From Thermomonas brevis (GTDB lineage Bacteria > Pseudomonadota > Gammaproteobacteria > Xanthomonadales > Xanthomonadaceae), in contig NZ_CP060711.1 in assembly GCF_014395425.1 (NCBI RefSeq), positions 1,488,001 to 1,552,000 of the forward strand: a stretch of DNA of 64,000 nt, read 5' to 3'. The notes beneath the pieces were generated by a model. It worked only from the letters and a program-made list of their open reading frames with translations. It made no database searches and had not been told where the DNA came from. Numbering within the stretch: position 1 is the stretch's first letter; each line of letters starts with the position of its first letter. Made by a program: the position numbers and the translations under genes. Shown here in pieces: positions 62,107 to 64,000 of this stretch.

Positions 62107-62892
62107 ATGTTCCGCCGCCTGCTGCCCGCCCTCGCCGCTGCCTCCCTGCTCGCCTGCGCGCTGCCGCTGCCGGCGCGCGAGCTCGTCCGCCTCGACGTGG
62201 TCGACCGCGACCTCGGGCAGACCCTGCCCGAATACCGCCATCGCGGCCAGGACTGGATCGCCGGCACGCCCGCGCACCGCTATTCGGTGCGCCTGACCAA
62301 TACCACCGGCGAGCGCGTGCTGGTGGTGCTGTCGGTCGATGGCGTCAACGCAGTGAGCGGCGAGACCGCCGCGCCGTCGCAGGCCGGCTACGTGCTGGGC
62401 CCATGGGAGACCGCCGACATCGCCGGCTGGCGCAAGTCGCTGGACGACGTCGCGCAATTCGTGTTCACCGCGCTTCCCGACAGCTACGCCGCGCGCACCG
62501 GGCGGCCGGACAACGTGGGCGTGGTCGGCATCGCGGTGTTCCGCGAACGCGCCGTGCCGCCGCCGATGCCCGCACCGCCGCCGGTGGCGGAAGCCCGCGG
62601 CGCGGCGAAGGCCGCGGCGCCCGCCAGCGCGGACCGCGCGATGGCGGCGGAGGCGATGCCGCAGCGCATCGGCACCGGCCACGGCCAGCGCGAACGGGCG
62701 CCGGTCGGCCGGACCGAGTTCGTGCGCGCCAGTTACGCACCGGAGCAGGTCAGCCAGTTGCGCTATGACAGCGTCGATGCGCTGGTCGCGATGGGCGTGC
62801 TGCCGCGCCGGCACCCCGCCTACGCGGGCGATGGGCCGCGCGCGTTCCCGAACGGGTTCGTGCCCGACCCGCCGCGCTACCGCGAGCGCTGA
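62107..62892 (+). CDS. Exported protein of unknown function
   Basis: A 261-residue secreted protein with a Sec signal (LLPALAAASLLACALPLPAR). A beta-rich domain follows (about residues 25-150; HRYSVRLTNTTGERVLVVLS, GWRKSLDDVAQFVFTALPDS), then a Pro/Ala-rich linker and a C-terminal tail (SQLRYDSVDALVAMGVLPRR). Similar proteins occur in Xanthomonadaceae without assigned function. The open frame extends upstream but overlaps trpS antisense; the ATG before the signal is chosen. Confidence 0.75.
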   Translation: MFRRLLPALAAASLLACALPLPARELVRLDVVDRDLGQTLPEYRHRGQDWIAGTPAHRYSVRLTNTTGERVLVVLSVDGVNAVSGETAAPSQAGYVLGPWETADIAGWRKSLDDVAQFVFTALPDSYAARTGRPDNVGVVGIAVFRERAVPPPMPAPPPVAEARGAAKAAAPASADRAMAAEAMPQRIGTGHGQRERAPVGRTEFVRASYAPEQVSQLRYDSVDALVAMGVLPRRHPAYAGDGPRAFPNGFVPDPPRYRER

Positions 62893-62923
62893 ATCGGCAG
62901 ATCGGACAGCATGAAGGCGCGGC

Positions 62924-63055
62924 TTACTTCGCCGCGCCCTCGATCTTCTCGCCGGCCTTCTGGATGTCCTTGCCGGCGCCGGCAATGGTGTTGCAACCGG
63001 CCAAGAAGGCCATGCAGGTCAGCGCCAGCACGGCCAGTTTCATCGTCTTGTTCAT
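62924..63055 (-). CDS. Entericidin-like small lipoprotein 1
   Basis: A 43-residue lipoprotein (MNKTMKLAVLALTCMAFLAG, lipobox LAGC, then NTIAGAGKDIQKAGEKIEGA). The NTxAGxGKDxxKxGEKIE pattern is the entericidin A/B signature, a small envelope bacteriolytic/antidote lipoprotein family. It is the second of two tandem paralogues, separated by a long hairpin. AGGAGAA precedes the ATG. Confidence 0.9.
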   Translation of the reverse strand: MNKTMKLAVLALTCMAFLAGCNTIAGAGKDIQKAGEKIEGAAK

Positions 63056-63112
63056 GCGGTTCTCCTCGCGTTCGGCGGCACATTACCGGGCGGCGGGGAG
63101 CGCAGCAAGACG

Positions 63113-63165
63113 CCGCCCGCCGCGCCGGCACCCGCGTCCCTGCGGAGTACCGGCGCGGCGGGCGG
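63113..63165 (-). terminator. Long perfect hairpin between the two entericidin genes
   Basis: A 16-bp uninterrupted GC-rich stem (CCGCCCGCCGCGCCGG / CCGGCGCGGCGGGCGG) with a 21-base loop begins seven bases after the stop of entericidin 2. It lacks a long U tract, so it may end most transcripts or protect the upstream mRNA while reducing expression of entericidin 1. Confidence 0.6.
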
Positions 63166-63171
63166 AAACGA

Positions 63172-63324
63172 TCAGCACTTCATGTCCTTGCAGTCTTCGG
63201 CCTTCTGCTCGACCTTCTCGCCGGCCTTCTGCACGTCCTTGCCGGCACCGGCCATCGTGTTGCAAGCCGTGAGGCCCGCGCTGACGAACATGACCAGAAT
63301 GAGCGTGGCGAACATGCGCTTCAT
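63172..63324 (-). CDS. Entericidin-like small lipoprotein 2
   Basis: A 50-residue lipoprotein with signal MKRMFATLILVMFVSAG, lipobox LTAC and the entericidin pattern NTMAGAGKDVQKAGEKVE. Its tail (DCKDMKC) adds two Cys that paralogue 1 lacks. AGGAGG lies at ideal spacing before the ATG, so this start is preferred over a longer frame. Confidence 0.9.
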   Translation of the reverse strand: MKRMFATLILVMFVSAGLTACNTMAGAGKDVQKAGEKVEQKAEDCKDMKC

Positions 63325-63419
63325 GGAGCCTCCTACGGCTGTCGTGTGAGCCTCCATTTATCCCGGCCCGGCGTGAAGCAGATGTGCACGCCGGCGAGCC
63401 AGGCAAAACCGCGGATGAA

Positions 63420-63899
63420 TCAATCCCGGTTGCGCGCGATCACCGTGATGTGGCCGTTGGTCTCCAGCAGCGCGAGGCGGACCTCGCCGATGTCCTCGAT
63501 CTGGTTGCTGCGCAGCGCCTCGGCGAAGTCTTCGCTGCTGACCAGCTCGCGCCGCAATACGCGGTCGAACACCTTGCCGTCGCGCGCCAGCACTACCGGC
63601 ACGCCTTCGAGCAACCGTTCCGCCCGGCGGCTGCGCGAGGTCAGCAGCGCCACCGTGTAGTTCAGCACGATCAGCGTCACCGCCATGATCGCCGCGCCGG
63701 TCAGCGAGTTGTCGCCACCGTTGATGCCGTTCTGCACCGCGTTGCCGATCAGGATCAGCAGCACCAGGTCGAACGGCGTGAACTGTCCCACCGCCCGCTT
63801 GCCCGACACCCGCACCAGCAGCATCACCAGCACGTAGACCGCCGTCGCCCGCAACACGAACACCCACCACGGCGCAGACAGCTGGAACAGCTCGTTCAT
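63420..63899 (-). CDS. DUF421 (YetF-like) membrane protein
   Basis: A 159-residue protein with an N-terminal membrane region (about residues 10-85; VYVLVMLLVRVSGKRAVGQF with the conserved RxxGKR-x-xGQxTxFD motif) and a C-terminal cytoplasmic DUF421 domain (VPVVLARDGKVFDRVLRREL, NQIEDIGEVRLALLETNGHI). The family is uncharacterised, linked in Bacillus to spore and envelope properties. It is shorter than YetF. Confidence 0.88.
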   Translation of the reverse strand: MNELFQLSAPWWVFVLRATAVYVLVMLLVRVSGKRAVGQFTPFDLVLLILIGNAVQNGINGGDNSLTGAAIMAVTLIVLNYTVALLTSRSRRAERLLEGVPVVLARDGKVFDRVLRRELVSSEDFAEALRSNQIEDIGEVRLALLETNGHITVIARNRD

Positions 63900-63961
63900 T
63901 CGGAATCCCCAGGATGGTCGCCTTCGCTAGCCTGCCCTCTATTGCCGCCGTGGGGAATGGC

Positions 63962-64000
63962 ATGACGACAAAGGAATTTCATCTGGAGGAGAGCCCCCTT
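63962..64000 (+). CDS. Possible 5' end of a gene cut by the window edge
   Basis: An ATG with GGGGA about seven bases upstream opens a frame MTTKEFHLEESPL that runs to the window end. It is divergent from the DUF421 gene. Thirteen codons are too few to identify anything. Confidence 0.3.
   Translation, partial: MTTKEFHLEESPL

Overview
The window is high-GC chromosomal DNA from a member of the Xanthomonadaceae (Lysobacteraceae), probably a Lysobacter, Luteimonas or Pseudoxanthomonas relative; the genus cannot be fixed from sequence alone. The call rests on a Xanthomonas-type Clp regulator beside E. coli-type speD, a PilU ATPase, a large sugar-type TonB-dependent receptor, the order rpsI-rplM-coq7-speD-clp-trpCDG, and a type II secretin. 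There is no phage, CRISPR array, rRNA or insertion sequence. Nearly everything is densely packed housekeeping or catabolic DNA with many ATGA or GTGA stop/start overlaps.

Layout. 0-2.5 kb: 3' end of a type II secretion secretin plus a lipoprotein. 2.5-6.2 kb: a stand-alone CBS pair, a DUF465 protein, an OmpA-like lipoprotein and pilU. 6.2-8.9 kb: maiA and fah of tyrosine breakdown, and a 2OG-Fe oxygenase. 8.9-13.7 kb: tRNA-Gln(CTG), rpsI, rplM, coq7, yaeQ, speD and clp. 13.7-20.8 kb: acetyltransferases, a trpG-trpD-(ABM monooxygenase)-trpC-(HAD phosphatase) operon, and an OmpR/HisKA two-component system. 21-26 kb: SIMPL protein, a frameshifted membrane O-acyltransferase coupled to trpE, and trpE. 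26-28.6 kb: two membrane-protein genes lying between rpe and a decayed copy of the rpe 3' end. 28.6-33.3 kb: purC, an NAD-dependent epimerase-like gene, nhaA and two unknowns. 33.3-36.3 kb: hmgA and hppD with a divergent MarR regulator.

36.5-50.3 kb is the most coherent accessory block, an N-acetylgalactosamine (GalNAc) locus. One strand carries a GH109-type enzyme, a TonB-dependent receptor and a secreted GH31 enzyme with F5/8 and NPCBM modules. The other carries agaS, a ROK kinase, agaZ/kbaZ and the DeoR repressor agaR. The 302-bp region between the two arms holds four CTTTC/GAAAG words, the motif reported for AgaR. The picture is release of GalNAc from glycans outside the cytoplasm, TonB uptake, phosphorylation, deamination and aldolase-type cleavage. 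A GalNAc-6-P deacetylase, an inner-membrane permease and the catalytic aldolase partner are not in the window.

50.4-57 kb carries a POT transporter, kynA, and a branched-chain 2-oxoacid dehydrogenase operon (E1 alpha, E1 beta, an SH3-like protein, E2) without its E3. 57-64 kb holds an aspartyl protease under a clear palindrome, a VOC protein, a PPP-type phosphoesterase, a MarR regulator, trpS, two entericidins and a DUF421 protein.

The most useful observations are: (i) a near-identical 14-bp palindrome upstream of both hppD/MarR and fah, about 28 kb apart, which points to one tyrosine-catabolism regulon; (ii) the AgaR-type boxes of the GalNAc locus; (iii) the duplicated rpe 3' end, which looks like an insertion scar; (iv) a Glu-to-Gly change in the ligand pocket of Clp; and (v) a one-base frameshift in a G run of the O-acyltransferase.
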